Source of the DNA: an uncultured Flavobacterium sp.
GTDB taxonomy: Bacteria; Bacteroidota; Bacteroidia; Flavobacteriales; Flavobacteriaceae
Assembly (NCBI RefSeq): GCF_951805225.1
Contig: NZ_OX638201.1
Location: 310,001-374,000 of the forward strand
Direction of reading: 5' to 3'
DNA: 64,000 nucleotides
Shown here: positions 8,126-16,403 of the stretch, one piece after another
Numbering within the stretch: the stretch's first letter is position 1
Layout of the letters: every line of letters starts with the position of its first letter
Translations under genes and position numbers: made by a program
Notes under the pieces: generated by a model
Seen by the model: only the letters and a program-made list of their open reading frames with translations
Database searches by the model: none
What the model was told of the DNA's origin: nothing

Positions 8126-8166
8126 GTTGCTGAGGTTCTGAGTTACTAAGTCGCTAAGGTTTTAGT
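8119..8166. repeat. 8-bp-period array overlapping the nagB stop codon
   Basis: Successive octamers TTACTAAG, TTGCTGAG, GTTCTGAG, TTACTAAG, TCGCTAAG and GTTTTAGT run from 8119. The first contains the last sense codon and the TAA stop of nagB. The reverse strand reads CTTAGNNN/CTCAGNNN as in the arrays at 26824 and 29324. Confidence 0.75.
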
Positions 8167-8180
8167 ATTAGAAAATATTC

Positions 8181-8237
8181 GCCACGAATTCATGGATTTA
8201 TTAAAATATAATTCGTGAATTCGTGGCGATTTTTTTT
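8181..8237 (+). terminator. Hairpin with T-tract after nagB
   Basis: GCCACGAATTCA (8181-8192) pairs perfectly with TGAATTCGTGGC (8216-8227) and is followed by a run of T to 8237. It probably ends nagB transcription. The same GCCACGAATT stem recurs at 15651 and 32413, so it is also a dispersed repeat. Confidence 0.65.
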
Positions 8238-8390
8238 AGAATTTCATAATAAACACACAGATTAAAAAATCATTTTAATTCGTATAATCTGTGGCAAAAG
8301 AATAAAAATAATAATAGCTTTGCATTCAATAGAAGCAAGAAGAAAGAATGAGTCTATATTCTTTCTTCTTGCTTCTTTTTTCTTCACAAC

Positions 8391-8627
8391 ATGGAACCAG
8401 ACAAAAAACTTCTTATAAAATTAGCTCACACCAAAATGCCTTTCGGGAAATACGAAGGATGGTTTTTAATCGATTTACCCGAATATTACGTTGTTTGGTA
8501 TCAGAATAAAGGATTTCCTAAGGGAGAATTAGGGCAACAATTAGCGCTTGTATACGAGTTAAAACTAAACGGATTGGAGGAATTAATACGGAATATTAAG
8601 AAACAATATCCGAAACCTTTAAAATAG
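8391..8627 (+). CDS. DUF3820 family protein
   Basis: The 78-residue protein matches DUF3820: the MPFGKYEGWFLIDLPEYYVV stretch (16-35) is diagnostic, followed by WYQNKGFPKGELGQQLALVY. The family is small, soluble and of unproven function. The gene stands alone between terminator-like repeats. The ATG at 8391 follows an imperfect inverted repeat of AGAAGAAAGAAT type (8338-8382), which could lie in its leader. Confidence 0.85.
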   Translation: MEPDKKLLIKLAHTKMPFGKYEGWFLIDLPEYYVVWYQNKGFPKGELGQQLALVYELKLNGLEELIRNIKKQYPKPLK

Positions 8628-8664
8628 TAAGAAAAATCTTTTGCTATATCGTTTTTTTTATTTA

Positions 8665-8895
8665 AGTTTGATATATAAAAATATTACAATTCAAAAACAA
8701 AGTGATACCACAGAATTCCAGACTGAATTTATAGATGTGTACAAGTCAGTGTTTTAAATTAAAATATTTTTATTTATGTTAGATATAAAAAATATTATAA
8801 TTTCTAAAAACATATTGACACCACTGAATTCGAGCCTGAATTTGTAAATGTGTACAAGTCAATGTTTTAAAATTATAATATTTTTTTTATTTATG
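8665..8895. repeat. Tandem duplication of a ~112-bp element
   Basis: Two units (about 8667-8777 and 8778-8895) share long blocks such as ACTGAATT/TGAATTT and TGTGTACAAGTCA followed by TGTTTTAAA, with an offset of 111-113 bp. Each begins and ends with AT-rich sequence around AAAATATT. In both units one frame ends in a similar peptide (DTTEFxxEFxxVYKSxF then TAA), but the second unit has an in-frame stop before it. It may be a degraded small gene pair or a structured non-coding element. Confidence 0.7.
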
Positions 8896-8994
8896 TGATG
8901 TTCTAAATCTTTGAACTAGCAGAAAATCTCCATTTAATTTACTATCAATGCAAAAACCTGTAGAGAAACATAAAATATTTTGCATTGATTAATC

Positions 8995-9149
8995 ATTTAA
9001 CCGCAAAGCACGCTAAGATTTTTATCTAATAGGTATGTTTAAAAATACAAAGTTCGCAAAGCTTTGTATTGATCTAGCTTTGCGAACTTTGTGTTTTTAT
9101 AAAACCCGATCGATATGCATTAAAATCTTAGCGTGCTTTGCGGTTAAAT
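8995..9149. repeat. Large nested inverted repeat
   Basis: Outer arms of about 28 bp (8995-9023 and 9121-9149; core CCGCAAAGCACGCTAAGATT) enclose a second inverted repeat with 23-bp arms (9041-9063 and 9077-9099; core AAAGTTCGCAAAGCT). The whole can fold into a long stem. No T-tract or gene is associated. With the tandem duplication it fills most of the 653-bp gap 8628-9280, where I see no credible gene. Confidence 0.8.
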
Positions 9150-9280
9150 CCATCCTTAATTCTTATTGCTCCATAAGCTTTCATATTAATCCTTAATTTA
9201 TTTGTTAATAACTTTGAAGTCTTCTCTATTGTGCGCCTAAGTGTTTTTTTATTTTTGTAGTAAATAACATAAAAAACAAC

Positions 9281-9610
9281 ATGCAAAATAATACAAGAAG
9301 CTCCAATCTTAGTCAATTTTTCGGTATTATTTCGTTGATATCATCACTTTTAGCCGGATTTTTTCTTGTGATTAGTTGTATTACTTCTATTATAAGCCTC
9401 GTAATTGGAATTCCTTTTGGGATATTGGCAATTTTTATGGCAGTTCTCGGTATAATATTTGGAAACATCGGTGTATCTCAGGCAAAAAAAGGTAATAGTT
9501 CTTTGTTGGTTCCAAAGACAGGTTTGCTGTTTGGAACTATTGTTGTTTCAGTTATTTTTCTGGGCTTTTTTGTTATTTTAGTTATGATGTCATATGCGAT
9601 TCTGCGTTAA
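9281..9610 (+). CDS. DUF4190-like small membrane protein
   Basis: The 109-residue protein has a hydrophilic N-terminus (about 12 residues), a long hydrophobic region likely spanning the membrane twice (residues 14-65), and a third segment at 84-106. The GIIFGNIGVSQAKKGNSS loop between them resembles DUF4190 proteins. It has no signal peptide cleavage site and no recognisable catalytic residues. The gene is isolated, preceded by the repeat-rich gap and followed by the pyrG promoter region. Its function is unknown. Confidence 0.6.
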   Translation: MQNNTRSSNLSQFFGIISLISSLLAGFFLVISCITSIISLVIGIPFGILAIFMAVLGIIFGNIGVSQAKKGNSSLLVPKTGLLFGTIVVSVIFLGFFVILVMMSYAILR

Positions 9611-9955
9611 AAACTGATAAAACCGAAATAATACTTTTAAGTTATTTATTGAGATCATATAATATTGTCCTTCACTAGTTAAAAAGAAGATTTTGATTTT
9701 TGAATTATCTTTTCATTCGCAATTTTCCGATATGTTTTCATTTGGTGATTTAGCTTTTATGAAGATGATTTATTAAGATTTAAGAGTATTCCTCAAAAAA
9801 TAGTCTAATTAAAAGTTAAAATTATCGATTACAAAACCAAGTAATCGATCTAATTAAAAATTTGCAAATTATCTCATAATCTAATTGATAAATTATCTAA
9901 TTAAATTTGTACTTTTGCCAAGTTTTTTACACAACTACATACAAACAACAACAGA
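9611..9955. other. Intergenic region before pyrG
   Basis: This 345-bp stretch has stop codons in all frames and no credible gene. Its right part is very AT-rich with repeated TCTAATTAA and TAATTGATAAATTATCTAA motifs and ends in the pyrG promoter. The left part shows nothing I can assign. Confidence 0.6.
9885..9917 (+). promoter_or_regulatory. pyrG promoter
   Basis: TACTTTTG (9910-9917) matches the -7 consensus exactly, with TTG at 9885-9887 upstream (22-bp spacing). It predicts a leader of about 30-35 nt for pyrG. Confidence 0.65.
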
Positions 9956-11572
9956 ATGAATCAAACAAAATATATTTTTGTTACAGGCGGTGTGACTTCT
10001 TCATTAGGAAAAGGAATTATCGCGGCATCTTTAGCAAAATTGTTACAAGGAAGAGGATATCGTACAACTATTCAAAAATTTGATCCGTACATAAATGTAG
10101 ATCCAGGTACGTTAAATCCGTATGAGCACGGAGAATGTTATGTAACAGATGATGGTGCAGAAACAGATTTAGATTTAGGTCACTACGAGCGTTTTTTGAA
10201 CGTTCCTACTTCTCAGGCAAATAACGTTACTACAGGAAGAGTTTATCTTTCGGTTATTGAAAAAGAAAGAAGAGGAGAATTTTTAGGAAAAACTGTTCAG
10301 GTTGTTCCTCATATTACAAACGAAATCAAAGACAGAATGCAATTGCTGGGTAAATCTGGTGATTATGATATTGTTATTACTGAAATTGGTGGAACCGTTG
10401 GTGATATTGAGTCACTACCTTATATTGAGTCTGTTCGTCAGTTGGTTTGGGAATTAGGAGAAAATAACGGAATCGTTATTCATCTAACTTTAGTTCCTTA
10501 TTTAGCTGCAGCAGGAGAGTTAAAAACAAAACCTACTCAGCACTCTGTAAAAACTTTGATGGAAAGTGGTATCAAAGCAGATATTTTGGTTTGTAGAACT
10601 GAGCATGAACTTTCTGATGAATTGCGTAATAAATTAGCGTTGTTTTGCAACGTAAAAAGAGAAGCCGTAATTCAGTCAATTGATGCTTCAACAATATATG
10701 AAGTTCCAAATTTAATGCTTGAAGAAGGATTAGATGTTGTAGCTTTAAAGAAATTAGATTTACCTAAAAAAGCAGCTCCGGATTTAAAAAACTGGAATAC
10801 TTTTTTACGAAGATTAAAAAATCCAAAGCATACCGTAAATATTGGTTTGATTGGTAAATATGTAGAAATGCAGGATTGTTACAAATCTATTTTAGAGGCG
10901 TTTATTCATGCAGGAGCTTCAAATGAAACTAAAGTAAACGTAATTTCAATACATTCAGAACACATTAATATTGATAATGTTGCTGAAAAATTAGGACCTC
11001 TTGACGGAGTTTTAGTTGCTCCTGGTTTTGGAGAAAGAGGTATCGAAGGAAAAATCGAAGCAGTTCGTTATGCACGTGAAAATAATATTCCGTTCTTCGG
11101 AATTTGTTTAGGAATGCAAATGTCTGTTATCGAATATTCAAGAAATATTTTAGGTTATACTGATGCCAATTCTACAGAGATGAATGAGAAAACTCCTCAT
11201 CCAGTAGTAAATTTAATGGAAGAGCAAAAAACAATTACTGATAAAGGTGGAACAATGCGTCTTGGTGCTTGGAAATGTGATATTAAACCAAACACTTTAG
11301 CACACAAAATCTACGGACAAACGACTATTTCAGAGCGTCACCGTCACCGTTATGAGTACAACAATAAATATGCTGATGAATTACAAAAGGCAGGTTTAAA
11401 AGCTTCTGGAGTAAATCCTGATACAGGTTTAGTCGAAATTGTAGAGCTTGAGAATCACCCGTTTTTCATTGGTGTTCAATACCATCCGGAATACAAAAGT
11501 ACAGTGGCAAACCCACATCCAATTTTTGTAAACTTTGTGGCTGCTGCGGTAAATGCACATAAAAAACAATAA
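9956..11572 (+). CDS. pyrG: CTP synthase
   Basis: The 538-residue protein is a full-length CTP synthase, which makes CTP from UTP, ATP and glutamine in the cytoplasm. The synthetase domain begins FVTGGVTSSLGKGIIAASLA with the P-loop (residues 8-27) and has the FDPYINVDPGTLNPYEHGE segment. The C-terminal class I glutamine amidotransferase domain has the nucleophile motif GICLGMQ and the HPEYKS triad end. All key residues are present. It is followed by yidC after 81 bp, a short gap that allows co-transcription. Confidence 0.98.
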   Translation: MNQTKYIFVTGGVTSSLGKGIIAASLAKLLQGRGYRTTIQKFDPYINVDPGTLNPYEHGECYVTDDGAETDLDLGHYERFLNVPTSQANNVTTGRVYLSVIEKERRGEFLGKTVQVVPHITNEIKDRMQLLGKSGDYDIVITEIGGTVGDIESLPYIESVRQLVWELGENNGIVIHLTLVPYLAAAGELKTKPTQHSVKTLMESGIKADILVCRTEHELSDELRNKLALFCNVKREAVIQSIDASTIYEVPNLMLEEGLDVVALKKLDLPKKAAPDLKNWNTFLRRLKNPKHTVNIGLIGKYVEMQDCYKSILEAFIHAGASNETKVNVISIHSEHINIDNVAEKLGPLDGVLVAPGFGERGIEGKIEAVRYARENNIPFFGICLGMQMSVIEYSRNILGYTDANSTEMNEKTPHPVVNLMEEQKTITDKGGTMRLGAWKCDIKPNTLAHKIYGQTTISERHRHRYEYNNKYADELQKAGLKASGVNPDTGLVEIVELENHPFFIGVQYHPEYKSTVANPHPIFVNFVAAAVNAHKKQ

Positions 11573-11653
11573 TTAATATTCTGAAAAGGATGTAACTTTT
11601 GAGTTAAACTCATTACTAATAGTCTTTAACGAATAACCCTTTTTTAAATTATA

Positions 11654-13570
11654 ATGGAAGAAAAAAAATTTGATCTTAATTCAATCATTGGTTTTGTATT
11701 GATATTTGGAATTTTGATTTGGATTATGTACCAAAATCAACCTTCTGATAAGGAGATTGCTGCTGAAAAAGCCAAGAAAGAATTAGTTGCTAAGCAAGAA
11801 GCACAAGCAAAAGCTGATAAAACTAAAACAGCTGTTTTACCAGTTGCTGCAGCTACTACTCCTGGTGACACAGTTCAATTAGCGCAATTACAAAAAACAT
11901 TAGGTGGTTTTGCTTATTCAGCTACACTTCCTTCTGCAAAAGAAGGTTTTACAACTATTGAAAACGAAAAGATTAAGCTAAAAATAGCTAATAAAGGTGG
12001 TTATATAGTTGAAGCTACGTTGAAAGAATTCAAAAGATTTGAGAAAAATTCAGGACAATTAGTAGAATTGATTAAAGACAATAATGCTAATTTAAATATT
12101 CAGTTGCAAACTACAGATAACAGAACTTTAAACACTAAAGATTTGTTTTTTGAGCCAACATTGACAAAAAATGGTGCAGACCAAATTTTGACAATGCGTT
12201 TGAAAGCTGGAGCTAATGAATTCTTAGAGTACAAATATATCTTGAAACCAAACGATTATTTAGTTGGTTTTGATGTTCGTTCTCAAGGATTGAATAAAGT
12301 TTTAAATTCTTCAAAACCATTAGATTTAGTTTGGGATTTGAAAACATATAGAAACGAAAAAAGTGTTTCTTATGAAAACCGTTATGCTCAAATTGAGTAT
12401 GAATATGGAGATGAAAAATACAGTTCTGTAAGTCCAAATGGTACAGGAAAAGAAGAAACTCCAGAAAAAGTAAGTTATGTAGCTTTCAAACAGCACTTCT
12501 TTACAACTATTTTATCTACAGATAAAGCATTTGAAAAATCAAGATTGCAATCTGATAATTTAGTTAAAGATGAAAAAGTTGATACTATTTTCACAAAACA
12601 ATTTAAAGCAACAGTTCCTTTAGCTTTTTCTAATGGAGAAGTTGATTATAAAATGAGCTGGTATTTTGGACCGGCAGATTATAAAATCTTAAAATCTTAC
12701 GATAAAAATTTCGAAAAAATTATTCCATTAGGTTGGGGAATTTTTGGATGGATCAACAAATGGATTTTCATTCCGTTATTCGGATTCTTAAGTTCAACAA
12801 TTGGACTTTCATTAGGAATTGCGATTATCATCTTTACAATTATCATCAAATTGGCAATGTCGCCAATTACATATAAGTCTTTCTTGTCTCAGGCAAAAAT
12901 GAAAGTTTTACGTCCTGAAATTACAGAATTGGGAGAAAAGTTCAAAAAAGACCCAATGAAGAAACAACAAGAAACGATGAAGTTGTACAACAAAGCAGGA
13001 GTAAACCCAATGGCAGGATGTATTCCGGCATTGATTCAGCTTCCGTTTATGTATGCGTCATTCCAGTTCTTCCCATCAGCTTTTGAGTTAAGACAAAAAG
13101 GTTTCCTTTGGGCAGACGATTTATCATCATTTGATGCAGTTGTAAAATTACCATTCCACATTCCGTTATATGGAGATCATATCAGTTTGTTCCCAATTTT
13201 GGCAGCAGTTGCGATTTTCTTCTATATGAAAATGACTTCTGGAGATCAGCAAATGGCTGCGCCTCAACAAGAAGGTATGCCGGATATGGCAAAAATGATG
13301 AAAATCATGATTTATGTTTCGCCATTAATGATGTTAATTTTCTTCAATAGTTATGGTGCAGGTTTGAGTTTGTATAACTTTATTTCGAACTTAATTACTA
13401 TTGGAATTATGTTCGTAATCAAAAATTATATTGTTGATACAGATAAAATTCACGCTCAAATTCAAGAGAACAAATTAAAAGAACCTAAAAAACAAAGCAA
13501 GTTTCAACAACGTCTTCAAGAAGTAATGGAGCAACAAGAAGCTGCAAAAGGTCAGAATAAAAAGAAATAA
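11654..13570 (+). CDS. yidC: Membrane protein insertase YidC
   Basis: The 638-residue protein inserts and folds inner-membrane proteins, alone or with Sec. An N-terminal membrane anchor (about residues 10-25) is followed by a large periplasmic beta domain (about 75-355). The conserved Oxa1 core of five membrane segments follows (from about 365; KLAMSPITYKSFLSQAKM is the typical coupling loop). The C-terminus is basic and coiled (KEPKKQSKFQQRLQEVMEQQ), as expected for ribosome contact. It is the usual length for Bacteroidota. Transcription ends in the bidirectional terminator at 13590. Confidence 0.97.
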   Translation: MEEKKFDLNSIIGFVLIFGILIWIMYQNQPSDKEIAAEKAKKELVAKQEAQAKADKTKTAVLPVAAATTPGDTVQLAQLQKTLGGFAYSATLPSAKEGFTTIENEKIKLKIANKGGYIVEATLKEFKRFEKNSGQLVELIKDNNANLNIQLQTTDNRTLNTKDLFFEPTLTKNGADQILTMRLKAGANEFLEYKYILKPNDYLVGFDVRSQGLNKVLNSSKPLDLVWDLKTYRNEKSVSYENRYAQIEYEYGDEKYSSVSPNGTGKEETPEKVSYVAFKQHFFTTILSTDKAFEKSRLQSDNLVKDEKVDTIFTKQFKATVPLAFSNGEVDYKMSWYFGPADYKILKSYDKNFEKIIPLGWGIFGWINKWIFIPLFGFLSSTIGLSLGIAIIIFTIIIKLAMSPITYKSFLSQAKMKVLRPEITELGEKFKKDPMKKQQETMKLYNKAGVNPMAGCIPALIQLPFMYASFQFFPSAFELRQKGFLWADDLSSFDAVVKLPFHIPLYGDHISLFPILAAVAIFFYMKMTSGDQQMAAPQQEGMPDMAKMMKIMIYVSPLMMLIFFNSYGAGLSLYNFISNLITIGIMFVIKNYIVDTDKIHAQIQENKLKEPKKQSKFQQRLQEVMEQQEAAKGQNKKK

Positions 13571-13589
13571 TTTTTATATTGTAATAGAA

Positions 13590-13619
13590 AACCGCTGTTG
13601 TAAAACAGCGGTTTTTTTT
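13590..13619. terminator. Bidirectional terminator between yidC and the fasciclin gene
   Basis: AACCGCTGTT (13590-13599) pairs with AACAGCGGTT (13604-13613) around a GTAA loop and is followed by T residues. The upstream A-run lets it serve the minus-strand gene as well. Confidence 0.85.
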
Positions 13620-13623
13620 ATGC

Positions 13624-14601
13624 TTAAAATTTAGGTAACAAAACTTTGTCAATGACATGAATGACTCCGTTTGAGCATTGAACATCTGTAGCAATTATAG
13701 TACTGACTCTTCCATTTGTATCTGTAATTTTTGCTCCTCCAGTCAAGCCAATTGTAAAATTTTGCCCGGCAAAAGTGCTTACTACTTGTCCGTTTGTTAA
13801 AGAAGTCGAAAGGACATTAGCGCCGGCAACCACATGATATTTTAGAGTTGTTTCTAATACATTTGCAGGAATAGCAGCAAGTCCAGAATATCCTGTTTCG
13901 GTTAAAAAACTTGCGAAAGCAGTATTTGTTGGAGCAAAAACAGTGAAGGGTGAGCTAGCTGTTCCTGATAATATTCCCGCAAATCCAGAGGATGGATTGT
14001 AAGTCAAAGCGGCTACAAGAGTAGTGAAATTTTTGTTGGCAATTGCGTGATTTACAATTGTAGGCAAACCGATGACGCCATCAACAACATGAATTATTCC
14101 GTTTGAAGCTTCAATATCGGCCGTTGTTACTGTTGCTCCGCCATTTGTTTTTCCACCATTAATATCTACACCTGTTCCTTTTTCAAGATACATGCTTAAG
14201 GTATTTATAGTTGACGCACTTCCTTTTGCCATTGTTTTTACATAACCTGTAGAAATTTCAGTTGATTTTACTTTAGTACTTAATACGTGATTTAATAATA
14301 TTTCCTTGAGTAAAGGAACAGGAACTGCATTGAGATCTGCGTAACCATTTGCGGTTAAAAAAGCGCTAAAAGCAGCATTTGTTGGCGCAAAAACGGTAAA
14401 CGAACCGGAAGATTTCAACGTCGTGACTAAATCTGCTTTTTCTAAAGCAGCTACCAGAGAGCTTAGATTTGGATTTGCTTGCGCAAGTGATACAATTGTT
14501 TGGGGAGTTTGACCTGAATTATCATCATCATTGTTGCAGGAAACGGTGACGAAAGAAATTAACGCTAAAAGAGCAATTAACTTGGTTTTAATTGTTTTCA
14601 T
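13624..14601 (-). CDS. Fasciclin (FAS1) domain lipoprotein
   Basis: The 325-residue protein has a lipoprotein signal ending at the lipobox SFVTVSC (Cys22), followed by an Asn/Asp-rich stretch (NNDDDNSG) common in exported flavobacterial lipoproteins. Two FAS1 domains follow (about 35-175 and 183-325). Each has the FTVFAPTNxAFxxFL motif and a closing NGxIHVxDxV motif. FAS1 proteins mediate cell-surface adhesion or matrix contacts. It is probably outer-membrane anchored. It is convergent with yidC and transcribed alone. Confidence 0.92.
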   Translation of the reverse strand: MKTIKTKLIALLALISFVTVSCNNDDDNSGQTPQTIVSLAQANPNLSSLVAALEKADLVTTLKSSGSFTVFAPTNAAFSAFLTANGYADLNAVPVPLLKEILLNHVLSTKVKSTEISTGYVKTMAKGSASTINTLSMYLEKGTGVDINGGKTNGGATVTTADIEASNGIIHVVDGVIGLPTIVNHAIANKNFTTLVAALTYNPSSGFAGILSGTASSPFTVFAPTNTAFASFLTETGYSGLAAIPANVLETTLKYHVVAGANVLSTSLTNGQVVSTFAGQNFTIGLTGGAKITDTNGRVSTIIATDVQCSNGVIHVIDKVLLPKF

Positions 14602-14909
14602 AATATTGATTTTTTCGTTTGTACTGCTAAATTATTAATTTTGTTTAACAAATTTTATAAAATATTAAACAAAAATTAAATTTAAGACACATTTAACTCT
14701 TTTGTTTAATGTTTTTAAGTTGTTGATTTTTAAGTTTTTGTGTTATTTTTATAGTATTTAGGTTACTTTTTGTTTTTAAAGTGATTTATGAAAAATTAAA
14801 CAAAAATTAAAGTAATTTTTAAGACTTTAAAAATCAGCAGAAAAGTAAAAATGGTTATACTTTTGCAATACTAAAACTCATTTTTTAGTGTTATAAAGAA
14901 AAACAGTTT
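14602..14909. other. Divergent intergenic region
   Basis: This 308-bp AT-rich stretch separates the divergent fasciclin and MORN-type genes. It contains several AACAAAAATTAAA-like direct repeats (14668-14680, 14798-14810) but no open frame of note. A clear -7 element for the rightward gene lies at 14858; none was found for the fasciclin gene. Confidence 0.55.
14858..14865 (+). promoter_or_regulatory. -7 element of the MORN-type gene
   Basis: TACTTTTG matches the Bacteroidota -7 consensus and lies 44 bp before the ATG at 14910. No convincing -33 TTG is visible at the right distance. Confidence 0.5.
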
Positions 14910-15614
14910 ATGAAAAAAATTTGGATTTTATTTCTAATAAGTACAGCAGCTTTTTCTCAGGAGTTTAATAAACTAGATACCAGCGGAAAGAAAGATGGTG
15001 TATGGAAAGGAGTTTATGAAGTTTCTAAACGTCCTCGTTACGAAGGAACTTTTAACCACGGAAAAGAAACAGGCATATTTAAGTATTTTGATGATACCAA
15101 AAAAGGTGATGTTTTAGCCACTCGTGATTTTAGTGCGAATGACGGAAGCGCTTACAATATTTTCTATGATCAGAATAAAAATAAAGTTAGTGAAGGTAAA
15201 GTAATCGGTAGAAATAATGAAGGAGAATGGAAATATTACCATAAAGCTTCTAAAGTCGTTATGACACTTGAGAACTACAAAAATGGAAAACTTGAAGGTT
15301 CAAGAACGATTTATTATCCTGATTCAAAAGTTGCTGAAGAAATGACCTATAAAAACGGACTTAGAGAAGGTATTTATAAAAAATTCGGGCAAAATGGAAT
15401 TCTTCTTGAACAAACTACTTATGCAAATGATCAATATAATGGCGATGCTATTTTTTATGATTCAGAAGGAACTATTGCTTCTAAAGGAAAATTCCTGAAC
15501 GGGAAAAAAGTTGGAAAATGGCAGTTTTACTTAAAAGGTAAATTGACCAAAGAAGTTAATATGAGCGATCCAAAAAGCAATTATCAAGCTGATTCTAAAC
15601 CTAAAAAAGAATAG
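14910..15614 (+). CDS. Exported MORN-repeat (YwqK-like) protein
   Basis: The 234-residue protein has a short signal peptide (MKKIWILFLISTAAFS, then QE). It then carries a series of MORN-type beta-hairpin repeats such as YEGTFNHGKETGIFKYF, YKNGKLEGSRTIYY, YKNGLREGIYKKF and FLNGKKVGKWQFY. These match the YwqK-type repeat often mislabelled as antitoxin. The family is exported in Bacteroidota and of unknown role; the repeats could bind lipid or partner proteins. It ends in a charged tail (DSKPKKE). A terminator follows 12 bp after the stop codon. Confidence 0.85.
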   Translation: MKKIWILFLISTAAFSQEFNKLDTSGKKDGVWKGVYEVSKRPRYEGTFNHGKETGIFKYFDDTKKGDVLATRDFSANDGSAYNIFYDQNKNKVSEGKVIGRNNEGEWKYYHKASKVVMTLENYKNGKLEGSRTIYYPDSKVAEEMTYKNGLREGIYKKFGQNGILLEQTTYANDQYNGDAIFYDSEGTIASKGKFLNGKKVGKWQFYLKGKLTKEVNMSDPKSNYQADSKPKKE

Positions 15615-15625
15615 ATTAATATAAT

Positions 15626-15650
15626 AGTCTGCTTAAGCGGACTTTTTTTT
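15626..15650 (+). terminator. Rho-independent terminator
   Basis: AGTCTGC and GCGGACT (15626-15643, one T-G pair) form a 7-bp stem with a TTAA loop followed by eight T residues, 12 bp after the stop of the MORN-type gene. Confidence 0.8.
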
Positions 15651-15734
15651 GCCACGACCCGAGCGATAGCGAACAGGCGAAGCAATTCACGAATTTAAAC
15701 TTTAAAAATTCGTGAATTCGTGGCTAATTTTTTC
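15651..15734. repeat. GCCACGAATT hairpin repeat with insertion
   Basis: GCCACG (15651-15656) and AATTCACGAATTT (15694-15706) pair with AAATTCGTGAATT and CGTGGC (15716-15734). The left arm is interrupted by 37 bp (15657-15693) containing GAGCGATAGCGAAC. It belongs to the same family as 8181-8227 and 32413-32541. Confidence 0.7.
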
Positions 15735-15773
15735 GTTAAATGTTTAAATTTGATTTACTAATACTTCAGGTAA

Positions 15774-16331
15774 ATGGATTTAAACGAACTTTCAGGAAGA
15801 TTTCTATTGTTGTTTTTCTCAATTTTGATTTTGTATTTTTTCTCCAATAGAAAAGATAATGAAACGATAAACCCTTTGATGGTTATTGTTGGTCTTTGCA
15901 CTTTTTCACTTTGTTATTTGTTTACAAAAATTGAAATTGGCGTTGGAATTGGGTTTGGATTATTTGCTATTTTCTCCATTTTAAGATTCAGAACACAGTC
16001 TTTTACTGTAAATGCAATTATCTTTTTGTTTGCTACAATTACGCTTTCTATTTTGGATATTATGTATCCGTATGAGAAAATAGAAGTACTTCTGTTTTTT
16101 CAGGTTATCATTATCGGATTTTATATTATAGCGTCGGTAATAGTCAATAAAAAAGCTTCTAAATATTTGAATATAGTAGAAGTGAAAATCGCTTTAGAAA
16201 GTGATTTTTCTTTAGACAATCAAACAATACGAAAGTCTGTTCAGCAAAAAATGAATATTGATGATTTCGATTTTAAAATTGTGAATATAAATACGGTTTC
16301 AAACGAAATTGATCTTCAGGTATTCTACTGA
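15774..16331 (+). CDS. DUF4956 family membrane protein
   Basis: The 185-residue protein has about four membrane segments in the first 125 residues and a soluble C-terminus. The GFGLFAIFSILRFRT motif (about 60-74) is characteristic of DUF4956. The family occurs beside polyphosphate VTC-type or secreted calcium-binding genes in some bacteria, but no such partner is seen here. The gene stands between a repeat hairpin and the convergent dikinase-like gene. Its function is unknown. Confidence 0.85.
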   Translation: MDLNELSGRFLLLFFSILILYFFSNRKDNETINPLMVIVGLCTFSLCYLFTKIEIGVGIGFGLFAIFSILRFRTQSFTVNAIIFLFATITLSILDIMYPYEKIEVLLFFQVIIIGFYIIASVIVNKKASKYLNIVEVKIALESDFSLDNQTIRKSVQQKMNIDDFDFKIVNINTVSNEIDLQVFY

Positions 16332-16403
16332 TTATTCATGTAAATGAAGAGGTAAAATGTGCCTAACAGCACAAATTAGAGACTTTCAATCATTGGATTG
16401 CTA

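Noticed and set aside
8338..8382. AGAAGAAAGAAT inverted repeat before the DUF3820 gene as a riboswitch
   Set aside because: It is a simple imperfect A/G-T/C hairpin with no conserved motif of a known riboswitch; an ordinary terminator-like or leader hairpin is enough.
9128..9316. 62-codon minus-strand frame overlapping the nested inverted repeat and the DUF4190-like gene
   Set aside because: It starts within a plausible gene on the other strand and ends in the hairpin arm; nothing supports translation.
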